Under the pieces are notes generated by a model. It was not told the origin of the DNA and did no database searches. It saw nothing but the letters and a program-made list of their open reading frames with translations. The position numbers were made by a program, and so were the translations under genes. A stretch of DNA of 48,494 nt from Bradyrhizobium uaiense. Lineage in GTDB: Bacteria; Pseudomonadota; Alphaproteobacteria; Rhizobiales; Xanthobacteraceae. The DNA lies in assembly GCF_010811875.1 (NCBI RefSeq), contig NZ_VKHP01000037.1, positions 1 through 48,494 on the forward strand, read 5' to 3'. Positions 34,034-43,435 of the stretch are shown here, piece after piece. The stretch's first letter is position 1; the number at the start of each line of letters is the position of its first letter.

Positions 34034-35173
34034 ATGCCGTCGCATGTTCCTCACTCCAGCGGATTGCAGCGCCTGATCGCGCAGCTTGCACCGTTGCTGA
34101 TCGTCTGCGCCGTGGTGTTCGCGCTCCCGGTGCTGCTCAACAATGATTTTCTGCTCAACAAGGTCGCGCGCTATCTGGTGCTCGGCATCCTCACGGTGTC
34201 GCTCGGCATGTCCTGGGGCTTCGGCGGCATCTTGAACCTCGGCCAGGCGATGAGCTTCGGGCTCGGCTCCTACGCCATGGCGATGGCGCTGAAGCTCAAG
34301 ACCGTGCCTGTGCATACGGGCGCGAGCGGGCTGCCGGACTTCATGGTCTGGAACAACGTCCAGCATCTGCCGTGGTTCTGGGAGCCGTTCCGCTCGCTGT
34401 CCTTCGCCATCGCCGCGGGCCTCATCGTGCCGGCGCTGGTCGCGGCGGCACTCGGCTGGTTCATGTTTCGCGGACGTGTCACCGGCGTCTATGTCTCGAT
34501 CATCACGCTCGCCACCATGGTGGTGATCAATCTCGTGATCATCGATCAGCAGAGCTACACGGGTGGCTTCAACGGCATCACCGATCTGGCCCAGCTCGAG
34601 ATTTTCGGCGTCGCGTTCGATGCCTATGGCCGCGCTACCTACTATCTCGTCGCCGGTTGTGTCCTGCTCAGCCTGCTGGTGGCCTTTGCCTTCACAAGGA
34701 CCAAGGCCGGCCTGATCGTGCAGGCGATCCGCGACCACGAGAGCAGGGTGCGTTACTTCGGCTACGACGTTGCGCTCTACCAGATCTTCGTGTTCGCGCT
34801 GTCGGCGGCGATCGCAGGCCTCGCCGGCATGCTCTACACGGTGGTGATGGAATTTGCCTCGCCGACCTTCCTCGGCGTGCAGCTTTCGCTTTCGGTGGTG
34901 GTGTGGTGTGCGGTCGGCGGCAGGCAGAGCCTGGTCGGTGCATTCCTCGGCGCGGTGCTGGTGGCGGGCATGCAGGGCGCGCTGTCGGAATCCGCAGCGT
35001 TCCTGGAAACCTGGACACTGGTGATGGGCGCGCTGTTCGTGCTCGTGGTGCTGTTCCTGCCGAAGGGGCTCGCCGGCCTAGCGCAGGTCGTCCTGCGCTG
35101 GATCGTGCAGCGCCGCCATGCTGCCGGTCGCGGCGTTGCGCAAGGCGTCGGCCAGACGGAGGGCAGCACATGA
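34034..35173 (+). CDS. Urt-type ABC permease (UrtC-like, second copy)
   Basis: A 379-aa LivM/UrtC-type permease. SWGFGGILNLGQAMSFGLGS near residue 58, VTGVYVSIITLATMVVINLV near residue 149, GGFNGITDLAQLEIFG near residue 177 and VWCAVGGRQSLVGAFLGAVL near residue 289 align with the first copy. The ATG at 34034 (MPSHVPHSSG) is 16 bp after the UrtB-like stop. The stop overlaps the next ATPase start (ATGA). Confidence 0.92.
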   Translation: MPSHVPHSSGLQRLIAQLAPLLIVCAVVFALPVLLNNDFLLNKVARYLVLGILTVSLGMSWGFGGILNLGQAMSFGLGSYAMAMALKLKTVPVHTGASGLPDFMVWNNVQHLPWFWEPFRSLSFAIAAGLIVPALVAAALGWFMFRGRVTGVYVSIITLATMVVINLVIIDQQSYTGGFNGITDLAQLEIFGVAFDAYGRATYYLVAGCVLLSLLVAFAFTRTKAGLIVQAIRDHESRVRYFGYDVALYQIFVFALSAAIAGLAGMLYTVVMEFASPTFLGVQLSLSVVVWCAVGGRQSLVGAFLGAVLVAGMQGALSESAAFLETWTLVMGALFVLVVLFLPKGLAGLAQVVLRWIVQRRHAAGRGVAQGVGQTEGST

Positions 35174-35922
35174 GCTCCCATCTAGATCTTCGCGACGTCT
35201 CGGTCAGCTTCAACGGCTTCAAGGCGCTCAACGCGCTCAACATGAGCGTGCGCAAGGGCGAGCTGCGCTGCCTGATCGGCCCGAACGGCGCCGGCAAGAC
35301 CACGGCGCTGGACATCATCTGCGGCAAGGTCAAGCCGAGCGCGGGCACCGTCAGCTTTGACGGCACTGCGCTGCAGGATCTCGAGGAATACGAGATCGCC
35401 CGCGCCGGCGTCGGCCGCAAGTTCCAGGTGCCGAGCGTATTCCGCGAGCTTTCGGTGAGCGAGAATTTCGAAGTGGCACGGGCGCGTCGCACCTCCGTGC
35501 TCGGCAATCTGCGCTGGAATATCGGCAATTCCGGTCGCGCTGATGTCGAACGTCTTGCAGAGCTGGTCGGGCTCACCGACCAGCTCGACCGCCCGGCCGC
35601 CTATCTGTCGCACGGCCAGACCCAGTGGCTCGAAATCGGCATGCTGGTCGCCCAGGACGCCGAGCTGATCCTGATGGATGAGCCCACTGCGGGCATGACG
35701 GCGCAGGAGACCCGCAAGACCGCCGAACTGTTCGCGCGGCTGAAGGGCAAGCACACGCTGATCGTTGTCGAGCACGACATGGGCTTCGTCAAGGCGATCG
35801 GCGACGTCATCTCGGTGATGCATATGGGCCAGATGCTCGCCGAAGGCACCGCCGCGGAGGTGGAGGCGCACCCCGAAGTCCGCCGCGCCTATTTGGGATC
35901 GGGAGGCATCAGCCATGCTTGA
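35170..35922 (+). CDS. Urt-type ABC transporter ATPase (UrtD-like, second copy)
   Basis: A 250-aa ATPase. It begins MSSHLDLRDVSVSFNGFKAL and has Walker A GPNGAGKTTALDIICG near residue 37, GRKFQVPSVFRELSVSENFE near residue 81, signature LSHGQTQWLEIGML and LILMDEPTAGMTAQE. The paralogue at 16942 shares the same LSHGQ(K/T)QWLEIGML signature. Its end overlaps the start of the UrtE-like gene by 8 bp. Confidence 0.94.
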   Translation: MSSHLDLRDVSVSFNGFKALNALNMSVRKGELRCLIGPNGAGKTTALDIICGKVKPSAGTVSFDGTALQDLEEYEIARAGVGRKFQVPSVFRELSVSENFEVARARRTSVLGNLRWNIGNSGRADVERLAELVGLTDQLDRPAAYLSHGQTQWLEIGMLVAQDAELILMDEPTAGMTAQETRKTAELFARLKGKHTLIVVEHDMGFVKAIGDVISVMHMGQMLAEGTAAEVEAHPEVRRAYLGSGGISHA

Positions 35923-36607
35923 GCTGACCGACGTCGACGCCTTCTACGGCAACAGCCGCGCCCTGCAGGGCATCAACCTGATGGTTGGCAACGGCGAATT
36001 CCTCGCGGTGCTCGGCCGTAACGGCGTCGGTAAGACCACGCTGATGCGCAGCATCCTCGGCCTGATGGACCGGTGCACGGGACGGCTGTCGCTCGACGGC
36101 GCCGACATCTCGCCGCTGCGCACCCATCAGCGCGCCAAGGCCGGTATCGCCTACGTGCCGCAGGGGCGTGGAATCCTGCCGCGCTTCACTGTGCGGGAGA
36201 ATCTGACGCTCGGAACCTTCGCCGCGAAATCGGCCAACGGCATCGAGGAGTGGGTGCTCGAGTTGTTTCCGGTGCTCAAGGATTTTCTCAATCGCTACGG
36301 CGGCAATCTCTCCGGCGGCCAGCAGCAGCAGCTTGCGATCGCCCGTGCGCTGCTCGCCCAGCCCAAGGTCATCCTGCTGGACGAGCCGACCGAGGGCATC
36401 CAGCCCAACATCGTCGAGCAGATCGAGGACGTGATTACCCGCCTCAACCGCGAGCGCGGCATCACGGTCGTGCTGGTCGAACAGAATGTCGCGTTCGCGC
36501 GGCGCGCCTCTCACCGCTTCGCGTTGCTCGAAAAGGGACGCGTCGTCGCCAAGGGTGCGATCGGTGAGCTCACCGATGATCTCATCCAGCTGCACATGGC
36601 CGTGTAG
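35915..36607 (+). CDS. Urt-type ABC transporter ATPase (UrtE-like, second copy)
   Basis: A 230-aa ATPase. It begins [20 protein letters not shown] and has Walker [17 protein letters not shown] near residue 36, [20 protein letters not shown] near residue 78, signature [16 protein letters not shown] and [17 protein letters not shown]. It pairs with the UrtD-like ATPase. The amidase gene follows after 29 bp. Confidence 0.94.
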   Translation: MLELTDVDAFYGNSRALQGINLMVGNGEFLAVLGRNGVGKTTLMRSILGLMDRCTGRLSLDGADISPLRTHQRAKAGIAYVPQGRGILPRFTVRENLTLGTFAAKSANGIEEWVLELFPVLKDFLNRYGGNLSGGQQQQLAIARALLAQPKVILLDEPTEGIQPNIVEQIEDVITRLNRERGITVVLVEQNVAFARRASHRFALLEKGRVVAKGAIGELTDDLIQLHMAV

Positions 36608-36636
36608 CGGGAATATTCAAGAAAGGGAGTCGAGAC

Positions 36637-37674
36637 ATGTTGCATGGAGACATATCGAGCAGCAAGGACACGGTCGGCGTCGCCGTGGTCAATTACAAGA
36701 TGCCGCGTCTGCACACCAAGGCCGAGGTGCTGGATAACGCGCGCAACATCGCCAAGATGGTCGAGGGCATGAAGCTCGGCCTGCCGGGCATGGATCTCGT
36801 GATCTTCCCGGAATACTCGACCCACGGCATCATGTACGACTCCAAGGAAATGTACGAGACGGCTTCGTCCGTGCCGGGCGAGGAAACCCGCATCTTCGCC
36901 GACGCCTGCCGCAAGGCCAAGGTCTGGGGCGTGTTCTCGCTGACCGGCGAGCGCCATGAGGAGCATCCGAACAAGGCGCCGTACAACACCCTGATCCTGA
37001 TGAACGACAAGGGCGAGATCGTTCAGAAGTATCGCAAGATCATGCCGTGGGTGCCGATCGAGGGCTGGTATCCCGGCGATTGCACCTACGTCTCTGATGG
37101 CCCGAAGGGGCTGAAGATCAGCCTGATCATCTGCGACGACGGCAATTATCCGGAGATCTGGCGTGACTGCGCGATGCGCGGCGCCGAATTGATCGTCCGT
37201 TGCCAAGGCTACATGTATCCGGCGAAGGAGCAGCAGATCCAGATCTCGAAGTCGATGGCCTGGGCCAACAACTGCTACGTGGCGGTCGCCAACGCCTCGG
37301 GTTTCGACGGGGTCTATTCCTACTTCGGCCATTCCGCGCTGATCGGCTTCGACGGCCGCACGCTCGGCGAGTGCGGCACCGAGGAGAACGGCATCCAGTA
37401 CGCCCAGCTCTCGGTGTCGCTGATCCGCGACGCCCGCCGCAACATGCAGTCGCAGAACCATCTCTTCAAGCTGATGCACCGCGGCTATACCGGCCTGATC
37501 AACTCAGGCGAAGGCGATCGCGGTCACGCGGTTTGCCCCTACACATTCTACAAGAACTGGATCACGGACCCTGAGGGCACGCGGGAGATGGTCGAAGCCA
37601 TGACCCGGCCGACCGTCGGAACCGACGAATGTCCGATCGAGGGCATTCCGAACCAGAAGGTCGCGCATCGCTGA
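36637..37674 (+). CDS. amiE: Aliphatic amidase AmiE
   Basis: Nitrilase-superfamily enzyme that hydrolyses short aliphatic amides to the acid and ammonia; cytoplasmic, usually hexameric. The 345 aa include the full catalytic triad at the same residue numbers as the Pseudomonas enzyme: Glu59 in [10 protein letters not shown], Lys134 in [15 protein letters not shown], Cys166 in [19 protein letters not shown] precedes the ATG. Its substrate should be supplied by the transporter encoded just upstream, and expression probably depends on AmiR read-through of the terminator at 31696-31748. Confidence 0.97.
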   Translation: MLHGDISSSKDTVGVAVVNYKMPRLHTKAEVLDNARNIAKMVEGMKLGLPGMDLVIFPEYSTHGIMYDSKEMYETASSVPGEETRIFADACRKAKVWGVFSLTGERHEEHPNKAPYNTLILMNDKGEIVQKYRKIMPWVPIEGWYPGDCTYVSDGPKGLKISLIICDDGNYPEIWRDCAMRGAELIVRCQGYMYPAKEQQIQISKSMAWANNCYVAVANASGFDGVYSYFGHSALIGFDGRTLGECGTEENGIQYAQLSVSLIRDARRNMQSQNHLFKLMHRGYTGLINSGEGDRGHAVCPYTFYKNWITDPEGTREMVEAMTRPTVGTDECPIEGIPNQKVAHR

Positions 37675-37691
37675 TCGGAAAAACCGGGCTG

Positions 37692-37717
37692 CGCCGGCGC
37701 GATCGTTTGCGCCGGCG
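37692..37717 (+). other. Intercistronic hairpin after amiE
   Basis: CGCCGGCGC (37692-37700) and GCGCCGGCG (37709-37717) form a perfect 9-bp GC stem with an 8-nt loop between amiE and the permease gene. With no T-run it is more likely a processing or stability element than a full terminator, perhaps giving more amiE than downstream message. Confidence 0.5.
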
Positions 37718-37755
37718 TGGCTCTGAAACTGTTGCAAAGGGAAACGGGGGTTACC

Positions 37756-39090
37756 ATGAGCAGCCAAACGGACAACGGACTGGTTCAGCAGACCGAGGGG
37801 CAGATCGACGATCTTCTCGGCCATGAATTCGAACACGAGCCGGTGCCGATCAGCGCCCGGCGCAGCGCCTTCTCGGTCATGATGGTATGGCTGGGCTTTC
37901 CCATGATCATTACCGGCGCGATGACCGGATCACTGCTGGTGCTCGGCATGGGCTTCAAGAATGCGCTGGTGGCGATGATCGTCGGCAATTTGATCATGTT
38001 CGCCTATGTCGGCGCGCTCGGCCTGATCGGCACGCGGCGCGGCATGAACTTCGCGCTGATCGCCAGCATCGTGTTCGGAAAGAAGGGCTATGTGCTGGCG
38101 TCGGGTCTGCTGTCGACCTTGCTGCTGGGCTGGTACGCGGTGCAGACCGGCATCACCGGCGCTCTGATCTCCTCGACTTACGGCCTCAACTATGTGGCGA
38201 TGACCATCGTCGCAGGCGTGCTCTATATCGCCATCACCTTCGTCGGTGTGAAGGGATTGCACTATATCGGGTTGGCGTCGGTTCCGCTGTTCGTCGTTCT
38301 CGGCCTCTGGGTCGCGGCAGATGCCGCCTCAACTACGACAGCCGCGGCCATCTTCGGTTATGCCGGCAATAACGGCGTAGCCAGCATGTCGATGGGTGTC
38401 GGTCTCACGGTGGTGCTCGCTTTGTTCATCGACGCCGGCACGGTGACTGCGGACTTCAACCGCTGGGCACCGAGTCCACGGGCATCGCTGGTCGCCACGT
38501 TCAGCGCGTTTCCGTTCGCCAATCTGGTGGCGATGCTGGTTGGCGGCGTGATGACGGCCGCGCTCGCGGTGCCGAACGCCAATCCGTTCGGCGTCGATAA
38601 CATGTTCGGTTACATGAACGGCAAGCAGCTCACCTGGCTCAGCATCCTCGCGTTCATCTTCCTCTACGCCAATCTCGGCTCGGTCTGCTCGCACTGCCTG
38701 TACAACGCGGCCACCGGCTGGTCGCGCATCCTCGGCACCAATATGCGCCTGATGGCCGTGATCCTCGGCGCCATCGGCATCGTTGTCGCCGCGGGCAATG
38801 TCTGGGCGTTCTTCATCCAGTGCCTGTCGCTGCTCGGCATCCTCGTGCCGCCGATCGGCGCGATCATCCTGGTCGATCAGTATCTGTTGCGTGCCGGAGC
38901 GCGAGCGGACGTGGACTGGCGTGCGAAGCCGTTCATTGCCTGGGGCATCGGGTCGCTGTGCGCCTTTGCGGTTGAAAATCTCATGCCGGCGCTGTCCACT
39001 GCGATATCAGCCGCGCTGGTCGCCGGTATCGTGTACGGGGCGATCGCGCGGGTGGAGTCGTCGACAGAGAAGGTGGCGCGTCCCGCGTAA
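37756..39090 (+). CDS. NCS1-family (cytosine/purine-type) permease
   Basis: A 444-aa inner-membrane secondary transporter with about 12 hydrophobic segments. After a hydrophilic N-terminus (residues 1-38) it shows MMVWLGFPMIITGAMTGSLL, a CodB-like first helix, then LLLGWYAVQTGITGALISST near residue 125 and FIDAGTVTADFNRWAPSPRA near residue 225. GGGGG precedes the ATG at 37756; an ATG 39 bp upstream is less plausible. NCS1 carriers move cytosine, allantoin, hydantoins or similar compounds with H+ or Na+. Position behind amiE suggests an amide-bearing nitrogen compound; the substrate is unknown. Confidence 0.9.
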   Translation: MSSQTDNGLVQQTEGQIDDLLGHEFEHEPVPISARRSAFSVMMVWLGFPMIITGAMTGSLLVLGMGFKNALVAMIVGNLIMFAYVGALGLIGTRRGMNFALIASIVFGKKGYVLASGLLSTLLLGWYAVQTGITGALISSTYGLNYVAMTIVAGVLYIAITFVGVKGLHYIGLASVPLFVVLGLWVAADAASTTTAAAIFGYAGNNGVASMSMGVGLTVVLALFIDAGTVTADFNRWAPSPRASLVATFSAFPFANLVAMLVGGVMTAALAVPNANPFGVDNMFGYMNGKQLTWLSILAFIFLYANLGSVCSHCLYNAATGWSRILGTNMRLMAVILGAIGIVVAAGNVWAFFIQCLSLLGILVPPIGAIILVDQYLLRAGARADVDWRAKPFIAWGIGSLCAFAVENLMPALSTAISAALVAGIVYGAIARVESSTEKVARPA

Positions 39091-39124
39091 GCGATCAGCT
39101 CAATCAAGCAAGAAGGGTACATCA

Positions 39125-40144
39125 ATGAGCGTCGACTATCAGATCTATGATCTCGGCAATCTGACCTTGCAGCGCGGCGCGACCATCCGCGACTGCAAGC
39201 TCGCCTACAAGACGTTTGGCCAGCTCAACGCGGCCAAGGACAATGTGATCGTCTATCCGACCTGGTACTCGGGCCAGCACTACGACAATGAATGGCTGAT
39301 CGGGCCGGGCATGGCGCTCGATCCGGCGAAGTACTTCATCATCATTCCCAACATGCTGGGCAATGGTCTGTCGTCGTCGCCGAGCAACACGCCTGAGCCG
39401 TATAATGGGCCGCGGTTTCCGCAGGTGACGGCCTATGACAATGTGCGCGCCCAGCACCGGCTGGTGACCGAGAAGTTCGGCATCAAGCACATCCGCCTGG
39501 TGGTCGGTTGGTCGATGGGCGCCTTGCAGACGTTCCATTGGGGCGCGCTCTATCCCGACATGATGGATCTCTTGGCGCCGTTCTGCGGCTCGGCCAAATG
39601 CTCGCGGCACAATTATGTGTTCCTCGAAGGCGTCAAGGCCGCTCTCACGGCAGATGCCGCCTGGAAGGAGGGCTGGTACACCGACAAGCCGGCCCGCGGC
39701 CTGCGCGCCGCCGCGCGGGTCTATGCCGGCTGGGGCTTTTCGCAGGCGTTCTATCGCGAGCAGCTCGACATCAAGACGATGGGCTATTCGTCGCTGGAGG
39801 ATTTCCTGGTGGCGTTCTGGGAGGGCTTCTTCCTGCCGAAGGACGCCAATAACCTGCTCACCATGCTGTGGACCTGGCAGAATGGCGACATCAGCGCCAA
39901 CGAGATCTACAACGGCGATTTCAAGGCGGCGCTGCGGGCAATCAAGGCCAAGACCTACGTCATGCCGGGTCAGACAGATCTCTACTTCCCGCCGGAGGAC
40001 AGCGAGAACGAGGTCGCGAACATACCGAACGCCAAGTTCGTGCCGGTGCCGTCGATCTGGGGCCACTTCGCGGGCGGGCCGGGCACCAATCCGGTCGATG
40101 TCGCCTTCATCGACACCAAGCTCAAGGAATTGCTCGCATCGTGA
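39125..40144 (+). CDS. MetX-like alpha/beta hydrolase
   Basis: A 339-aa alpha/beta hydrolase resembling the homoserine O-acetyltransferase (MetX) superfamily. The nucleophile elbow is GWSMGA with Ser130; the acid is probably in [13 protein letters not shown] near residue 282; the base is probably His in [13 protein letters not shown] near residue 312. Also typical are [20 protein letters not shown] near residue 28 and [17 protein letters not shown] near residue 75. The Cys- and Trp-rich lid ([17 protein letters not shown]) and shorter length set it apart from true MetX. Its location between an NCS1 permease and a MoxR/VWA pair argues for a role in amide or ester breakdown and against methionine synthesis; the reaction is unknown. 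Confidence 0.85.
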   Translation: MSVDYQIYDLGNLTLQRGATIRDCKLAYKTFGQLNAAKDNVIVYPTWYSGQHYDNEWLIGPGMALDPAKYFIIIPNMLGNGLSSSPSNTPEPYNGPRFPQVTAYDNVRAQHRLVTEKFGIKHIRLVVGWSMGALQTFHWGALYPDMMDLLAPFCGSAKCSRHNYVFLEGVKAALTADAAWKEGWYTDKPARGLRAAARVYAGWGFSQAFYREQLDIKTMGYSSLEDFLVAFWEGFFLPKDANNLLTMLWTWQNGDISANEIYNGDFKAALRAIKAKTYVMPGQTDLYFPPEDSENEVANIPNAKFVPVPSIWGHFAGGPGTNPVDVAFIDTKLKELLAS

Positions 40145-40178
40145 TCTCAAACGATTGCGAACGACTGCCTGCGCGATC

Positions 40179-41006
40179 ATGGGAGGCGTGAGCTTGTCCA
40201 ATCCCGCTTTGCTGCTCGACCAGTACCGCATCCGCGAGGAGCCGTATTACCGGCCGCTCAAGGATGAGGTCGAACTGTTCGGCGCAGCCTATGCGAACCG
40301 CATGCCGGTGATGCTGAAAGGTCCCACCGGCTGCGGCAAGACCCGCTTCATCGAATACATGGCCTGGCGGCTCGGCCGGCCGCTGATCACGGTGGCCTGT
40401 CACGAGGACATGACGGCGGCTGACCTGGTGGGGCGGTGGCTGCTCGACGCAGAGGGCACGGTGTGGAGCGACGGGCCGCTCACGACGGCGGTACGTCTTG
40501 GCGCGATCTGCTATCTCGACGAGATCGTCGAGGCGCGGCAGGACACGACGGTCGTGATCCATCCGTTGACGGATGATCGGCGCGTGCTGCCGCTGGAAAA
40601 GCGTGGCGAGCTGATCCATGCGCATTCCGACTTCCAGCTCGTGATTTCCTACAATCCCGGCTACCAGAGCGCGATCAAGGACCTCAAGGAATCCACCAAG
40701 CAGCGCTTCGCGGCGCTGGATTTCGGCTATCCCGACCGGCCGGCCGAAACCGAGGTGGTGTCGCGCGAGGCCGGCATCGAACCCAACCTCGCCGATCTCC
40801 TGGTGAAGATCGCCCAGCACAGCCGCAACCTGAAGGGCCAAGGTCTCGACGAGGGCGCCTCGACCCGGATGCTGGTCAATGCCGGCCGCTTGATCGGATG
40901 CGGCATTAGCCTCGAGAAGGCATGCGAGACCACGATCGTCGTTCCCCTGACCGATGACGCCGACACCAGGAACACGTTGCGCGACGTGATCTCGGCCTGT
41001 GCGTGA
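40179..41006 (+). CDS. MoxR-family AAA+ ATPase (CbbQ/NorQ-like)
   Basis: About 275 aa. The AAA+ core has Walker [17 protein letters not shown] near residue 48, [19 protein letters not shown], Walker [16 protein letters not shown] near residue 109, [20 protein letters not shown] (sensor 1 region) near residue 152, and [17 protein letters not shown]. These match CbbQ/NorQ, which remodel target metalloenzymes or Rubisco together with a VWA partner. Start is uncertain: the ATG at 40179 is given, but GGGAGG (40181-40186) sits 7 nt before a TTG at 40194 (MSNPALLL), which may be the real start. GTGA overlap with the next gene indicates a coupled pair. Confidence 0.9.
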   Translation: MGGVSLSNPALLLDQYRIREEPYYRPLKDEVELFGAAYANRMPVMLKGPTGCGKTRFIEYMAWRLGRPLITVACHEDMTAADLVGRWLLDAEGTVWSDGPLTTAVRLGAICYLDEIVEARQDTTVVIHPLTDDRRVLPLEKRGELIHAHSDFQLVISYNPGYQSAIKDLKESTKQRFAALDFGYPDRPAETEVVSREAGIEPNLADLLVKIAQHSRNLKGQGLDEGASTRMLVNAGRLIGCGISLEKACETTIVVPLTDDADTRNTLRDVISACA

Positions 41007-43309
41007 ATGGAAACTCGGAGGTGGCGGTCGCGCAAATCAGTTCGCTCGATAGCTTCCGATCCGGACGCCGGCTTGCGGCGCTCTTGCGTGGCCACGATGA
41101 CGTCGGCGCGGCCGTGCAGGCGGCCCGGGCCGCATTGTACCGGATGGCTCCGCCCGATCATCTCGCGGCCTGGGACGAGGCTGTGCACGACCTGTTCGAG
41201 GCCAATCTCGGCAAGGCCGTGCTGTTGGGCTTTCTGCAACTGTCGCAGCAATGGCGAGCGCCGCGATCGACCTATGACCTAATCGCGATCGGCCGCGCCG
41301 CTGGGGATATCGGCCGCAACGCCGGCAGCCGCGCTGCCCATGCGCTGCTGGCCGAAATGTCCAAGGTGCTACCCCGGCTCTCGGGGGCTGGAGAGCTCTC
41401 CACCGTTCTTGCCGCGCTTGGCGAGCTCGCCGATGTGGGGCCGGAATCGGTCGGCCTTGCGATCGGCCGCCTTGGGCAACTGCTTGCGCATGCCGGCGGC
41501 GAGGATTTCTCCGCCTGGGTTTCCGCCGGCTTGCGCGCAAGCGGTGGCCGCGCGGCGCGGCGGCGCACTTATTTCGCGCTCGACGATCCGCTCTCGGCGC
41601 GGCTGTTCGCCGTCGGCCGGACCGGCGACGATTTCGCACGGCTGGAGAAACGCCTTGCTGCCACAATGATCGCCTTGTGGAACAGGAAGCTACGCTTCCG
41701 CAAGCTAGCCATTGCACCGACGCCGGTACCGCGGCGCACGTCGCTCGCCGCCGGACTCATCGGCCTTCCCGAGACCTTTCCCGGCTTCGAGGGTGAGGCG
41801 GCGGACGCCATCTATCTTGCGGCGGTCGCGCATGCCGGTGCGCATCTGGCGCATTCCACCGTCCGCTTTCCTGTCGGGCGACTGAAGGCGCTGCAGATTG
41901 CGCTGGTCTCGCTGATCGAGGATGCCAGGGTCGAGACCCTGGCGCTGCGCGAGATGCCCGGCCTGCGCCGGCTGTGGCTGCCGTTCCACACTGTGACGTC
42001 ATCCGGCCAGGCAACCGCAGCCGGACTGATGGTGCGGCTGGCGCGGGCGCTGATCGATCCGGATTATCAGGATCCGGATGCGTGGGTGACCAAGGGACGT
42101 CAGCTGTTTGCCGATGCCGCCGGCCGCTCGACCGATCCGGCCATCAGCCGCGAGATCGGCGGATTGCTCGGCAACGACATCGGGCAGATGCGGCTGCAAT
42201 TCAACGCCAAGAGCTACGTCGTCGAACCCGCGTACCGCGACGACAATCTGGCACTGTGGGATTTCGGCGACCAGCCGGACAGCCCGACCGAGACGATCGA
42301 ACTTGCGATCGATTCGGTGCGGATCGAACGACGTGACGATCCGAGCGGACAATCCACCGACGACAACGCAAGGCCGGACGAGACGCTGCGCGCGAAGGCC
42401 AGCGCGGTGACGCTGCTGGACGGATTTCCAGTCGCGACCTACCCGGAATGGGATTATGCGGCGCGTACCGAACGGGCGGACTGGACCACGATTCTGGAAG
42501 CCGATGCCGACGTTTCCGCGCAGCCGTTCGATCCTTCGACGGACACCGAGGCGATGCGCTGGATCACCGAGCTGACCCGCGACGCGTCGATTGGTCGCCG
42601 CGTCCGCCACAAAGGCCAGCGTGATGGCGATGCGCTCGACATCGACGCGGCGATCGCGCTGACGATCGAGCGGCGCGCCGGCAGCATCAGCGAGCCCAGG
42701 GTCTACCAACGTGATGCGCCGGGACCGCGCGATCTCGCGATTCTGCTGCTGCTCGACTTGTCGCAATCAACCGCCGATCGTGATCGCCGTGGTCGGACGG
42801 TTCTCGATGTCGAGCGCAAGGCGGCCGCGATCTTGGCGACGGCGGTCGACGCTGCCAATGACGCGATCGCGGTGCATGGCTTCAGCTCCGACGGCCGCGA
42901 GCGCGTGCGCTATCTGCGCATCAAGGGCTTTGAGGAGCCGATGGACGCCGTCGTTCGTGCGCGTCTCGCGGGGCTTGGCAGCAGCCATTCCACCCGGCTT
43001 GGGGCGGCGTTGCGCCATGCCGGCGGCTACCTCGCAGGCCGGCGCGCGTTCCGGAAGGTGCTGCTGGTCCTCACCGACGGCGAGCCTTCCGATGTCGACG
43101 TGCCCGATCCGCAATATCTCGTGGAGGACGCACGCCGTGCCGCGCAGCAGCTGCGGCGGCGCGGCACCGATATTTTCGCCTTTGGTATCGGCGAGGACAG
43201 GTTTCCCCAGCTCGATCGCATTTTCGGTGAACGGTGTGCCCTCCGCGTGCCGCGGATCGAGGTGCTGCCGCAAAGGGTGATGCAGCTTTACGCCGAACTG
43301 AAGAAATAG
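41003..43309 (+). CDS. VWA-domain protein (CbbO/NorD-like), partner of the MoxR ATPase
   Basis: A 768-aa cytoplasmic protein with no signal peptide or membrane segment. The N-terminal ~550 residues are helical and family-like ([20 protein letters not shown] near 265; [20 protein letters not shown] near 294). The C-terminal von Willebrand A domain (~575-768) has a complete metal-ion site: DLSQS near residue 584, the Thr of [11 protein letters not shown], and [10 protein letters not shown]. In CbbO/NorD this domain docks the ATPase ring to its client enzyme. The GTG start at 41003 overlaps the ATPase stop. No Rubisco or nitric oxide reductase gene is near, so the client is something else, possibly a product of this operon. 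Confidence 0.9.
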   Translation: MNGNSEVAVAQISSLDSFRSGRRLAALLRGHDDVGAAVQAARAALYRMAPPDHLAAWDEAVHDLFEANLGKAVLLGFLQLSQQWRAPRSTYDLIAIGRAAGDIGRNAGSRAAHALLAEMSKVLPRLSGAGELSTVLAALGELADVGPESVGLAIGRLGQLLAHAGGEDFSAWVSAGLRASGGRAARRRTYFALDDPLSARLFAVGRTGDDFARLEKRLAATMIALWNRKLRFRKLAIAPTPVPRRTSLAAGLIGLPETFPGFEGEAADAIYLAAVAHAGAHLAHSTVRFPVGRLKALQIALVSLIEDARVETLALREMPGLRRLWLPFHTVTSSGQATAAGLMVRLARALIDPDYQDPDAWVTKGRQLFADAAGRSTDPAISREIGGLLGNDIGQMRLQFNAKSYVVEPAYRDDNLALWDFGDQPDSPTETIELAIDSVRIERRDDPSGQSTDDNARPDETLRAKASAVTLLDGFPVATYPEWDYAARTERADWTTILEADADVSAQPFDPSTDTEAMRWITELTRDASIGRRVRHKGQRDGDALDIDAAIALTIERRAGSISEPRVYQRDAPGPRDLAILLLLDLSQSTADRDRRGRTVLDVERKAAAILATAVDAANDAIAVHGFSSDGRERVRYLRIKGFEEPMDAVVRARLAGLGSSHSTRLGAALRHAGGYLAGRRAFRKVLLVLTDGEPSDVDVPDPQYLVEDARRAAQQLRRRGTDIFAFGIGEDRFPQLDRIFGERCALRVPRIEVLPQRVMQLYAELKK

Positions 43310-43435
43310 AGGGTGCTGCCGCCCCGGGACGGTTCAGATCCTCCTCCGCGAGCCTACGCACCGCTGTCACACTTCGGCGCTAACGTTGCAGATTGGACAC
43401 AGCGGCCCGCTTGGGAAACAATCGACGCGGATACG

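Noticed and set aside
40179..43309. Naming the MoxR/VWA pair cbbQ-cbbO or norQ-norD
   Set aside because: No Rubisco or nitric oxide reductase gene is near, so the names would imply a client that is not supported.
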